This document shows positions 45,359-52,787 of a stretch of DNA of 55,241 nucleotides, one piece after another. The notes beneath the pieces were generated by a model. It made no database searches, was not told where the DNA came from, and saw nothing but the letters and a program-made list of their open reading frames with translations. The stretch covers positions 242,231-297,471 of the forward strand of contig NZ_MKZS01000001.1 of NCBI RefSeq assembly GCF_001942495.1. The letters run 5' to 3'. Position numbers and translations under genes: made by a program. The stretch is from Moorena bouillonii PNG. Lineage in GTDB: Bacteria > Cyanobacteriota > Cyanobacteriia > Cyanobacteriales > Coleofasciculaceae. The stretch's first letter is position 1, and every line of letters begins with the position of its first letter.

Positions 45359-47203
45359 ATGAATACTGATGAAATTCAGTCACAATATTCCCTTGGGGAA
45401 AGAGATTTTAGTGGAGCTGACTTAAGTCAAGTCAACCTCAGCCAGGTAAATCTGGAACGGGTAGTTTTATGGCGAGCCGACCTCAGTCAAGCAATTCTTA
45501 CTGGCACTAACCTCAGTAGTGCTGATCTCTGGGGAGCTAATTTGAGGGAAGCTAACTTAACTCAAGCTGTTCTATGTGGTGCTAATCTGGGTCAGGCAGA
45601 CTTGAGCGAAGCTATTCTAGACTTAACTAACCTCCATACTACACTATACAATTTTTCCACTCAGTTTCCCCCAAATTTCGACCCTACCAAGGCAGGAGCT
45701 TATTTAATTGCCCCCGAGGCTTTACTAACGGAAGCTAAATTGAGTGGGGTAGATCTCAGTGATACCAATTTAAGGGGTGCGAATTTGACCAGAGCTGACC
45801 TCTGGAAAACTAACCTCAAAGGTGCTGATCTCAAAGAAGCTAATCTAACCCGTGCTTGCTTAATTGGGGCTGAGTTGCAGGATGTTGACCTAACAGGAGC
45901 TAATTTAAGCCGCTCCAATCTGATGGGGGCAAACCTCAAGGGTGCTAAGCTTCTAAATGCAACCCTGAGCGGTATACTCTACGACGAAACCACTCAGTTT
46001 CCTGACGATTTTGACCCAGTGAAGGCAGGAGGACATTTAATTGCTCCTGGTGTATCTCTACCAATGGCTAACCTGAGTCAGTCAAATCTCAGTGGTGTGG
46101 ACTTAAGTGAAGCAGACTTATCCCAAGTTGACCTGAGTCAGGGTCACTTTTTTGGTATATCTTTGCTTAGAGCTAATTTAAGGAAAGCCAATTTAAGAGG
46201 AGTTCAATTCTGGGAAGCGGATCTACGAGAAGCCGATCTACAGGAAGCGGATTTGCGGGGAGCGGACTTATGGTTGAGCTTAGTTAGTGGCGCGGATTTC
46301 AGAGGAGCAGATTTAAGGAGCATTCACTTGTTTGGAGTAGATCTGTCCGCTACTAATCTTGAAGCGGTTAACCTCAAAGGAGCAATTTATAACGAAAAGA
46401 CTCAATTTCCTGAAGATTTTGACCCCACAGCCTATGGGGCATATCTCATTGCTGCGGATGTGTCTCTGTGTGGGCTAAATCTTCAGGGGGCTGACCTCAG
46501 AGGAGCTGACTTGAGTAGGGCAGATTTGGGGAAAGTTAGCCTTTTTGGGGCAGATCTTTACTCGGTTAACCTGGAGGGAGTCAATTTGCTCGGAGCGCTC
46601 TACGACCAAGCTACTCGATTTCCAGAAGGGTTTGACCCCAGCCAACACGGAGCTTACTTAATTGCCCCCGGTGCATCATTTTCAGATCAAGAGTTAAATG
46701 GCACTGATCTGGGGGGAGCTAACTTTAGTAAGGTAAATTTGCTTGGTGCAGATCTGCGCTGTGCTAATCTCGAAGATGCTAAATTTGAGATATCGCTCTA
46801 TAACCAAACTACTCAATTTCCGGAAGGGTTTGACCCTAGTAAGTTGGGAGCATATTGCATTGTGCCTGTTGCTTCCCTATCAGGGAAAGATTTGAGTGGA
46901 GCCAACTTAGGAGGAGTTGACCTTAGTCAAGCTGACCTCAGTGGGGCTAATCTCAGTCAAGCTGACCTTTGGGGGGCAAACCTGAGTCAGGCAAACTTGG
47001 CAGGGGCTAATTTGACAGGTGCTGACTTGTTAGGGGCAAATTTAACTGGTGCTGACTTAACCAAGGCTACCCTAAGTGGTGCTAATCTCCATGGGGCACA
47101 ACTTAAGGATGCTAAACTGGCTGGCGTAGACCTGAGTGATGTTGACTTGAGCAACACGTTTATCAGTGGGGCAATTATGCCTGATGGTACGCTTCACCAC
47201 TAA
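45359..47203 (+). CDS. Long pentapeptide-repeat protein
   Basis: 614 residues, almost all A(D/N)LXX repeats (for example LSGANLSQADLWGANLSQAN), expected to form a right-handed quadrilateral beta-helix. Five non-helical inserts interrupt it at regular intervals, each of the form TTQFPEGFDPSKLGAYLIAP. They divide the helix into five similar segments, suggesting that the gene grew by duplication of a ~100-residue module. No signal peptide or catalytic domain. Function unknown; related proteins are structural or bind partners. Confidence 0.93.
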   Translation: MNTDEIQSQYSLGERDFSGADLSQVNLSQVNLERVVLWRADLSQAILTGTNLSSADLWGANLREANLTQAVLCGANLGQADLSEAILDLTNLHTTLYNFSTQFPPNFDPTKAGAYLIAPEALLTEAKLSGVDLSDTNLRGANLTRADLWKTNLKGADLKEANLTRACLIGAELQDVDLTGANLSRSNLMGANLKGAKLLNATLSGILYDETTQFPDDFDPVKAGGHLIAPGVSLPMANLSQSNLSGVDLSEADLSQVDLSQGHFFGISLLRANLRKANLRGVQFWEADLREADLQEADLRGADLWLSLVSGADFRGADLRSIHLFGVDLSATNLEAVNLKGAIYNEKTQFPEDFDPTAYGAYLIAADVSLCGLNLQGADLRGADLSRADLGKVSLFGADLYSVNLEGVNLLGALYDQATRFPEGFDPSQHGAYLIAPGASFSDQELNGTDLGGANFSKVNLLGADLRCANLEDAKFEISLYNQTTQFPEGFDPSKLGAYCIVPVASLSGKDLSGANLGGVDLSQADLSGANLSQADLWGANLSQANLAGANLTGADLLGANLTGADLTKATLSGANLHGAQLKDAKLAGVDLSDVDLSNTFISGAIMPDGTLHH

Positions 47204-47239
47204 ACTGTTAGAAAGCAAAAGGCAGAAGGCAAAAGTAGT

Positions 47240-47953
47240 TTAGATCGGAAAACTTTGAACAAAGGTTGTCTGAAAGTCAGCGTTATAGGTGGCTTGGTGG
47301 AGATTGATCAGTACAACTATGTTCTGTCTATTGGGGGATAAGCGAACTTCTCTGATGGAATATTTCCTGATAGCTTCACGGTAATTGTTCAGTTTACCTA
47401 GGGTCAGTTGGCGATAATTGTAATTAATGACTAGGTGCATTGAAGCCCGGTCTATATCAGACATTCCTCCAGATAAAACTGAGGGAATATAAATTTGTTC
47501 TAAACGAATCTCTAGTGGGTCTTTTTCTTTATCCACCAAGACCTTAACCGTTTCTGTGCCATTGGGTTGAATGGAACGCTCAATAATTGGCAGTTTGAGT
47601 CCTACTTTTAATTGATTGAGTCTTAAGCTCTGTCTTATTCTTTGGGTTTTCCTGAGTAAACTCTCTTCAGCCTCTTTAGGAGTGAGATTGGAATCCGAGT
47701 AGTTATAGTTAGTTTCTAGACAACCTTTCTTGACACAAGCGTTAGTGGCTACATCGATAATTTGGATTTTGGCAGTAGGAACCTTTGTGACATGGTTTCT
47801 AGCACTTTCCAGATAAATATAGTTACGGCTATCTACAGAAAAACCTGACAATCGACGATTGGTTTTGACAATAAGTGCTAATCCCTCCTCTCCAAGCAAT
47901 AGTAGAAAGAAGCTAGCAATCAACAAACTTGAATATAAATAAAAGCGTTTCAT
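47240..47953 (-). CDS. Predicted secreted protein, DUF2259-like
   Basis: 237 residues. An N-terminal signal (LYSSLLIASFFLLLLGEEGL) ends near residue 27. LSGFSVDSRNYIYLES, then AKIQIIDVATNACVKKGC, resemble the start of the DUF2259 secreted family (GFS.DGRY..FE, S.IYVIDV..N.WV). Two cysteines (in NACVKKGC) could form a disulfide. Convergent with the pentapeptide gene. Role unknown. Confidence 0.6.
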   Translation of the reverse strand: MKRFYLYSSLLIASFFLLLLGEEGLALIVKTNRRLSGFSVDSRNYIYLESARNHVTKVPTAKIQIIDVATNACVKKGCLETNYNYSDSNLTPKEAEESLLRKTQRIRQSLRLNQLKVGLKLPIIERSIQPNGTETVKVLVDKEKDPLEIRLEQIYIPSVLSGGMSDIDRASMHLVINYNYRQLTLGKLNNYREAIRKYSIREVRLSPNRQNIVVLINLHQATYNADFQTTFVQSFPI

Positions 47954-48068
47954 CCGACTTCCCTGATCCTTTAATTGGTCTTTTCCATACCAGTGATGAT
48001 GTTTCTCTGGAGTATAGCGTTTCCTAGTCTAATCAGGTAGATGTCTAGTCAGGTAAGCTGTTACTAAA

Positions 48069-48485
48069 TTAAATAACTTTAAAATCAGAAATAGTCTCAA
48101 TCCACACCCTTGCTCCACATTTGAGGGGATCATCGGGGCGATACATGACTCTACACGGCCCATTGACTTCCACCGTATGACCATAAGTGTTTTGAGAGCC
48201 TCGTTTTACGGTAATCACAGGGTTACGCTCCCCTGTCTTGAGATTGTTGCGAATTACCCTCTGGTTAACATGAATCACAGCCTTAGTGTACTCTCTGCGC
48301 TTTGACCAGTTCCGCTTGGGACCCCGAGTGCCGGGAGTGACTACTGGCATGCCATCAAACAGAGGAATCACCCAAGTTCTACCCACTTTATAGGCTCCTT
48401 TAACTCTGCCTTTGCTGAGAAGGTAACGGACGCGAGTGGCGGAAACACCTAGTAAATCAGCGGCTTGTGCGGTGGAAATCATCAT
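48069..48485 (-). CDS. Helix-turn-helix DNA-binding protein (excisionase/MerR-like)
   Basis: 138 residues. ISTAQAADLLGVSATRVRYL with LSKGRVKGAYKVGRTWVIPL is a winged-helix HTH_17-type domain at the N terminus. The remainder (about 60-138) is basic, then has a beta-rich domain (NPVITVKRG, HTVEVNGPCRVMYRPDDPL) that might bind another ligand. Such domains occur in excisionases and small regulators. No integrase or prophage is near, so a regulatory role is more likely. Confidence 0.75.
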   Translation of the reverse strand: MMISTAQAADLLGVSATRVRYLLSKGRVKGAYKVGRTWVIPLFDGMPVVTPGTRGPKRNWSKRREYTKAVIHVNQRVIRNNLKTGERNPVITVKRGSQNTYGHTVEVNGPCRVMYRPDDPLKCGARVWIETISDFKVI

Positions 48486-49310
48486 GGGGAGTTAACCATT
48501 GCGTTAACGATACTATTATTGTAACAGAATTTTGGATAAGATGCAAGGGATAAGATTTTAGGTATTAATTACTAGATACAGTAATGCGTTCGCGTAGCGG
48601 CGACCCAGGAGCATCCCGTAGCGTGACCTATGGATCCCATTCCAGCCATTACTCTAGTTCCAAGTTTCCAAAAAAACTATTGCATTAGCGCATCAATAAG
48701 TCGAGTGAGTGGCGATATCAAAGTTAATTACTAGGTACAGTAAATGTGTTCGCGTAGCGTGACCTATGGTCAATCCCATGATCAGCCAAAGCGCCTCAGT
48801 TCCAGGTTTCCAAAAAAACTATTGCATTCACGCAGCAACAAGTCCAGTGGGTGGCCACATTTTTGTTAATGACTAGGTACAGTAAATGCGTTCGCGTAGC
48901 GGCTCCAAAGGAGCATCGCATAGCGGCTGCACAGGAGCATCCCGTAGCGTGACCTATGGTCAATCCCATGATCAGGCAAAGCACCTCGGTTCCAGGCGTT
49001 GCTTAATAATAGAATGATTGTAATAGTTTTGTAGAGTGGACATCTTGGTGGAATGGGCATCTTGCGTGGAACTGGCATCTTGTGTAGAACTGGCATCTTG
49101 CCAGTTTCCTCCTTATTTTCGGGCGGGCAGGATGCCCACTCTACTCCTATTCATTCAAAGACTGACGCAACACCGATTTTAAAGGTATTGGAAAGGATAG
49201 TGTTTATGGTGGTAATAAAAAAAACTTGTTAAGTGTTAATGGTTTGTCAATTAACACTTAACAATTAGGTGCGACCCGTGGCGAATTTAATTATTAATGA
49301 GTTAAGCGCA
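48486..49310. repeat. Repeat nest: three ~140-160 bp direct units plus inverted elements
   Basis: Units starting near 48567, 48724 and 48866 share ACTAGGTACAGTAAATG, the palindromic GTTCGCGTAGCG (48588, 48748, 48890), GACCTATGG and TTCCAGGTTTCC. At 49031-49144 GTAGAGTGG and CCACTCTAC enclose GGCATCTTG repeats, a small inverted-repeat element. At 49226-49264 TTGTTAAGTGTTAAT forms a perfect 15-bp stem. No gene is visible in this 825-bp region. Confidence 0.8.
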
Positions 49311-50644
49311 CCCTGATTGACTGACAAAAGTTATTCCGGAACATATTGGTACGTTAGTACTTTGAACTCTAGCCTATAAATTCGTTTCTCGTGTTGTTTG
49401 CGCGATGCCATAACAGGGTCAGGATCACGGTTGGAGGTGAAACTGACGTGACGAATCAGTCGCCATCCGTTTAACAGAGCAGTTTTGACCCAATCCCAGC
49501 CGATGCGGAAATAGCTGTTGCCACGAAACCAATGGGTGTCAACCCACCGTCGTTTCCCCGTTTCCACAACCAATGTGCCTTGTGCCGTAACATAGAGTGT
49601 AGCCAATGCCAAGATGAACCACAGTCTTGAAAGGGCACATACACACCGAATCTCAGACTTCTGGATGTTCCAGCCGTTGGATTGGTCGTCCAAAAAAGCC
49701 TCCTCAATATCGAATCTCAATCCGTATTCACAGAATGTTTGTAAGGTGGTTGGTTCATCACTGACGATAGCCCAAAATTCACCATTGATATTGTTGCGCC
49801 CAAACGCTATGTGAACCGAGCCATACCATTGGTCTTTATGCAATCCCACGTTATGAAAACACAGCGCTTCGCCCCGTTTGAAGTGAAACTGTTTAAGTTG
49901 ACACCAACCTTTGCCAGTGCGCCAAATCCAAGCATCCTTTTTCAAACGGATACGATAATGCCAATGCCATTGCTGAGTCAGGGCTTTGATCAAATCCTTA
50001 TGGACAAACCCTCGATCAGCCAATAAGACAATTTTCACGTCTTTGGGTAGGCACCGAGCTGCCTGATTCAACACATCTCGGTAGTCGCTGAATGAAACCA
50101 TCGCACTGCTGTGGTGAAGCACTCGCCAAGCCACTGGCAGGGCACGACCCCGATAAACCACTGCCACAAGGGAGCTGGCAATATTCATCCCAAAACAAGG
50201 ACGTATCTAAGCTCAAGTAAAGACACTCTTGTTGCCAGTGAACCAAGGCCGCTTGGATCAAGGGTTTATACAGTCGATGTACATTGATACGAGGGTTATT
50301 GAGCCATCGACGGACCCGTCTGTGCTTACTGTGAGCATACTGTCCTCGGCAGGGCAGATAGGATATCCAACGGGTCAGATTAACTTCACCACTATGGATC
50401 AAGGCTACCACCATCCATAGACAGACCGTTAGATGAGCTTTGTGTGCCCAGGGACTGGCTTGACCCAGCCAGGCATTCAGGGCATTGTAGAGGCGGGAGT
50501 TTTTTTTCACAGCGTTCCTATGGTTTTGAGTGGCATCGCGCATCTTAGAACGCTGGCTCCCACTCAGCTTTTTTTAATCCCTCAAACATCCATCTGACAA
50601 ACAGTTTGACAAAACAGTGACCGCCTTTTGTCAGTCAGTCAGGG
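49311..50644 (-). mobile_element. IS4-family insertion sequence, 1334 bp
   Basis: The ends are CCCTGATTGACTGACAAAAG (49311-49330) and, inverted, CCCTGACTGACTGACAAAAG (50625-50644), one mismatch in 20. They enclose one transposase reading in two frames. The outer flanks (AGTTAAGCGCA and TTGAAGGTTG) do not match, so no target duplication is left, suggesting later recombination at the repeats on the right. Confidence 0.9.
49331..50543 (-). pseudogene. IS4-family DDE transposase, frameshifted
   Basis: The first frame (50543 down to 50016) starts MRDATQNHRNAVKK and reads to LYLSLDTSLFWD, which holds the first catalytic Asp, then goes out of frame. The second frame (from ATG at 50188) continues MNIASSLVAVVYRGRALPVA with the second Asp in LLADRGFVHKDLI and the YREK-like region YGLRFDIEEAFLDDQSNGWN (catalytic Glu). 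The switch lies at TGGGATGAATATT near 50185-50190, most simply a two-base loss. There is no obvious slippery heptamer, so decay is more likely than programmed frameshifting. Confidence 0.85.
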
Positions 50645-51033
50645 TTGAAGGTTGAAGAAGGTTGTTCGCGTAGCGTGGCCTTTTGGCCAAGGTTGAAGGT
50701 TGAAGGTTGTTCGCGTAGCGTGGCCTTTTGGCCAAGGTTGAAGAAGGTTGTTCGCGTAGCGTGGCCTTTGGCCAAGGTTTAAGGTTTAAGGTTTAAGGGT
50801 TAAGGGTTAATCAGGTTGAAGGTTGAAGGTTTAATCAGGTTGAAGGTTTAAGTTTTAAGGTTTAAGGGTAAGTATTCAGCTGATAGCTGATAGCTGATAG
50901 CTTCAGATATTTTCCCGATTCCCGATTCCCGATTCCCGATTCCCGATCCCCGATTCCCGATTCCCGATTCCCGATTCCCGATTCCTGATTCCCGATTCCC
51001 GATTCCCGATTCCCGATTCCCACACTTCCCCTT
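50645..51033. repeat. Repeat nest: GGTTGAA units, palindromes, and ATTCCCG heptamers
   Basis: Three copies of GTTCGCGTAGCGTGGCC (50664, 50709, 50750), each followed by a GGCCAAGG half, are spaced by GGTTGAA units. These are followed by AGCTGATAGCTGATAG, then about fifteen GATTCCC units (about 50911-51020). The whole is directly upstream of the ABC ATPase gene. Confidence 0.88.
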
Positions 51034-51059
51034 CTTTTTTACAAATATCAGATGCACCC
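51034..51059 (+). mobile_element. Solo right end of the GGGTGCATCTCA MITE
   Basis: CTTTTTTACAAATATCAGATGCACCC matches the right end of 28373-28510 except for one base (TCAGATGC for TGAGATGC). It overlaps the first codons of the longest ABC ATPase frame. Confidence 0.75.
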
Positions 51060-51066
51060 TTTAAAA

Positions 51067-51837
51067 ATGACCAATAATCACAATTTGCCTAAGCTACAGG
51101 TGTGCGCTCTTTCCAAAAGTTTTCGCCACCGACGGGAAGAATTGGTAGTGCTAAAGGATATTAATCTCGATCTTGAGGCGAATGAATTTGTGTGTATAGT
51201 TGGACCGTCTGGCTGCGGCAAATCAACCTTGCTCAACATTATCGCTGGACTAATTCCTCCCTCTAAAGGACATGTAAAGGTAGATGGTGAGGTGGTTTTA
51301 GGTCCTGGTCGGGATCGGGGCATGGTTTTCCAGAACTATACCCTATTTCCCTGGCTAACGATTGCTGATAATATCGGTTTTGGTCTGAGGTTACAACGAT
51401 TGCCTAAGGGGGAATCCCAAGAACGCATTGCTTACTATTTGGATGTAATCGGTCTAAGCCGCTTTGCTAATGCCTACCCCAAACAGCTGTCAGGGGGTAT
51501 GAAACAGCGGGTTGCGATCGCACGAGCCTTGGCTAATGAACCGGAAGTGCTGTTGATGGATGAGCCCTTTGGAGCCTTAGATGCCCAAACTAAGGAGGAA
51601 TTGCAGGAATTCTTCCTCGGACTTTGGCAGAAGACCCATATTACTGTTTTGATGATTACCCATGATGTGGAAGAAGCAGTGTTCTTATCCCAGCGTATCT
51701 ATGTGATGGGAACTCATCCGGGTTGTATCCGGGATAAGATTATGATTGATTTACCGGCTGTTCGTACTCTGGATACAAAGCTAACGTTGGAATTTGTGGA
51801 ATTGAAACGGCAGGTAATTCAGGCTTTGCGCATTTGA
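51067..51837 (+). CDS. ABC transporter ATP-binding protein (nitrate/sulfonate/taurine type)
   Basis: About 256 residues from the ATG at 51067. An earlier ATG at 51052 in the same frame lies within the MITE end (MHPLK), so I prefer the later one, although no clear ribosome binding site precedes either. Walker A GPSGCGKST, Q loop VFQNYTLFPW, signature LSGGMKQR, Walker B VLLMDEP and the switch His in MITHDVEEA are intact. VFQNYTLFPWLT and the short single-domain form fit SsuB/TauB/NrtD-like importers of anions. No permease or binding protein gene is adjacent in the window, so it is an orphan here. Confidence 0.92.
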   Translation: MTNNHNLPKLQVCALSKSFRHRREELVVLKDINLDLEANEFVCIVGPSGCGKSTLLNIIAGLIPPSKGHVKVDGEVVLGPGRDRGMVFQNYTLFPWLTIADNIGFGLRLQRLPKGESQERIAYYLDVIGLSRFANAYPKQLSGGMKQRVAIARALANEPEVLLMDEPFGALDAQTKEELQEFFLGLWQKTHITVLMITHDVEEAVFLSQRIYVMGTHPGCIRDKIMIDLPAVRTLDTKLTLEFVELKRQVIQALRI

Positions 51838-51846
51838 TCATGGTTA

Positions 51847-52215
51847 TTAATTGGAGATAGTGGCTATTTTATTAACTCTTTCATAGTCTTTATTAAGATT
51901 ATAATAGTTGTCCAATTTATCTCCAAAAAGCCAGGTTTTGACGATATCTACGACTTCTGCTGTTTCCTCGACTGTAATGCGAGCAACAGCGTTATCCCAT
52001 TCCCTTTCATCCTGCCAGTCTTCTAAATCAATTGCTATTCCATCACCATCTGTGTCAATCCAAATGTGTCTTTCTGGATAATTTAGGCTTTGGAAAGATA
52101 AGGTAGATAGACAGGCTTCAGCACGATCTGTTTCATAGGCTATTGGGATGATATCCCCAATCATTTGCCTAAGAGTTTCGGTAATATCATCCTTTGGATC
52201 AGTTCTCAAAGTCAT
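51847..52215 (-). CDS. Acidic small protein of unknown function (second gene of a pair)
   Basis: 122 residues, not recognised. Strongly acidic, with DTDGDGIAIDLEDWQDEREW in the middle and a hydrophobic start to the C-terminal helix (VVDIVKTWLF). Single soluble domain by appearance. It starts 9 bp after the stop of the 90-residue gene, so they form one unit. The acidic character resembles immunity or antidote proteins, but nothing specific shows this. Confidence 0.65.
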   Translation of the reverse strand: MTLRTDPKDDITETLRQMIGDIIPIAYETDRAEACLSTLSFQSLNYPERHIWIDTDGDGIAIDLEDWQDEREWDNAVARITVEETAEVVDIVKTWLFGDKLDNYYNLNKDYERVNKIATISN

Positions 52216-52224
52216 CAGGTTACC

Positions 52225-52497
52225 TCATTTTTTTAATTTTTCTCTGTTATCTGTCAGTAGCTTGCGAATGTTTATCCCTGCTACTCTTCCAGCTTTAAGA
52301 GCTTCTTCAACTGTCATGGTTTTTGCTTCATCAGGAAGAACTTGGTTAATATTAGATCTTCGGAATCTAGCAATATACTCTTGGACAGTGAGAGAGCGAT
52401 TTTTGTAAAGCTGGCCAGTTATAGGTGAGTTGAGATTACCAAGTTTACATTGTTTAGCCCAATCCTCAAATTCTTTGTCTGGTTGTTCAACTGCCAC
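52225..52497 (-). CDS. Small protein of unknown function (first gene of a pair)
   Basis: 90 residues, GTG start, slightly basic with a Lys-rich end (LLTDNREKLKK). DKEFEDWAKQCKLGNLNSPI and TVQEYIARFRRSNINQVLPD suggest helices; no family recognised. The frame stays open ~30 codons upstream of the GTG through AT-rich DNA, so the start is uncertain. A TATACT-like box lies about 30 bp upstream of the GTG. Co-transcribed with the acidic 122-residue protein. Confidence 0.6.
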   Translation of the reverse strand: MAVEQPDKEFEDWAKQCKLGNLNSPITGQLYKNRSLTVQEYIARFRRSNINQVLPDEAKTMTVEEALKAGRVAGINIRKLLTDNREKLKK

Positions 52498-52787
52498 TGG
52501 GCAAGGATTACTATATAAGTATACAATATTAATTATATAGCGGTTCAGCTCTTCCGTAAATCAAGATGCTAAATACTGCACTAAATATAGGATAGTAGTT
52601 GTTATGGTTTTTGCTTCTATTATCGATTACCCAAGACTAATTATTACTCTTGGGTAATCGATAGTATCACGTTAAGCGATCGCATTGTAAGCGAACAGCG
52701 ATTAGCGCTACTTGAGGTGCCAAAAGCCAACGGCTGACCGCTGACCACTGACTACTGACCGCTGATAGCTGAATGCTTACTAGAAGG
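52498..52787. repeat. Intergenic with a 16-bp perfect inverted repeat and GCTGACC repeats
   Basis: TATCGATTACCCAAGA (52621-52636) and its reverse complement (52648-52663) enclose an 11-nt loop. This could be a terminator for the dynamin gene, which ends at 52788 on the minus strand. At 52726-52775 CGGCTGACCGCTGACCACTG and related units repeat. No gene. Confidence 0.65.

Noticed and set aside
49331-50543. Programmed ribosomal frameshift in the IS4 transposase
   Set aside because: No A6G or similar slippery site at the frame change; a two-base deletion explains it more simply, though other copies would settle it.
50848-51057. Minus-strand frame with repeated SGIGNRE
   Set aside because: It is the translation of the CGATTCCC heptamer array, not a gene.
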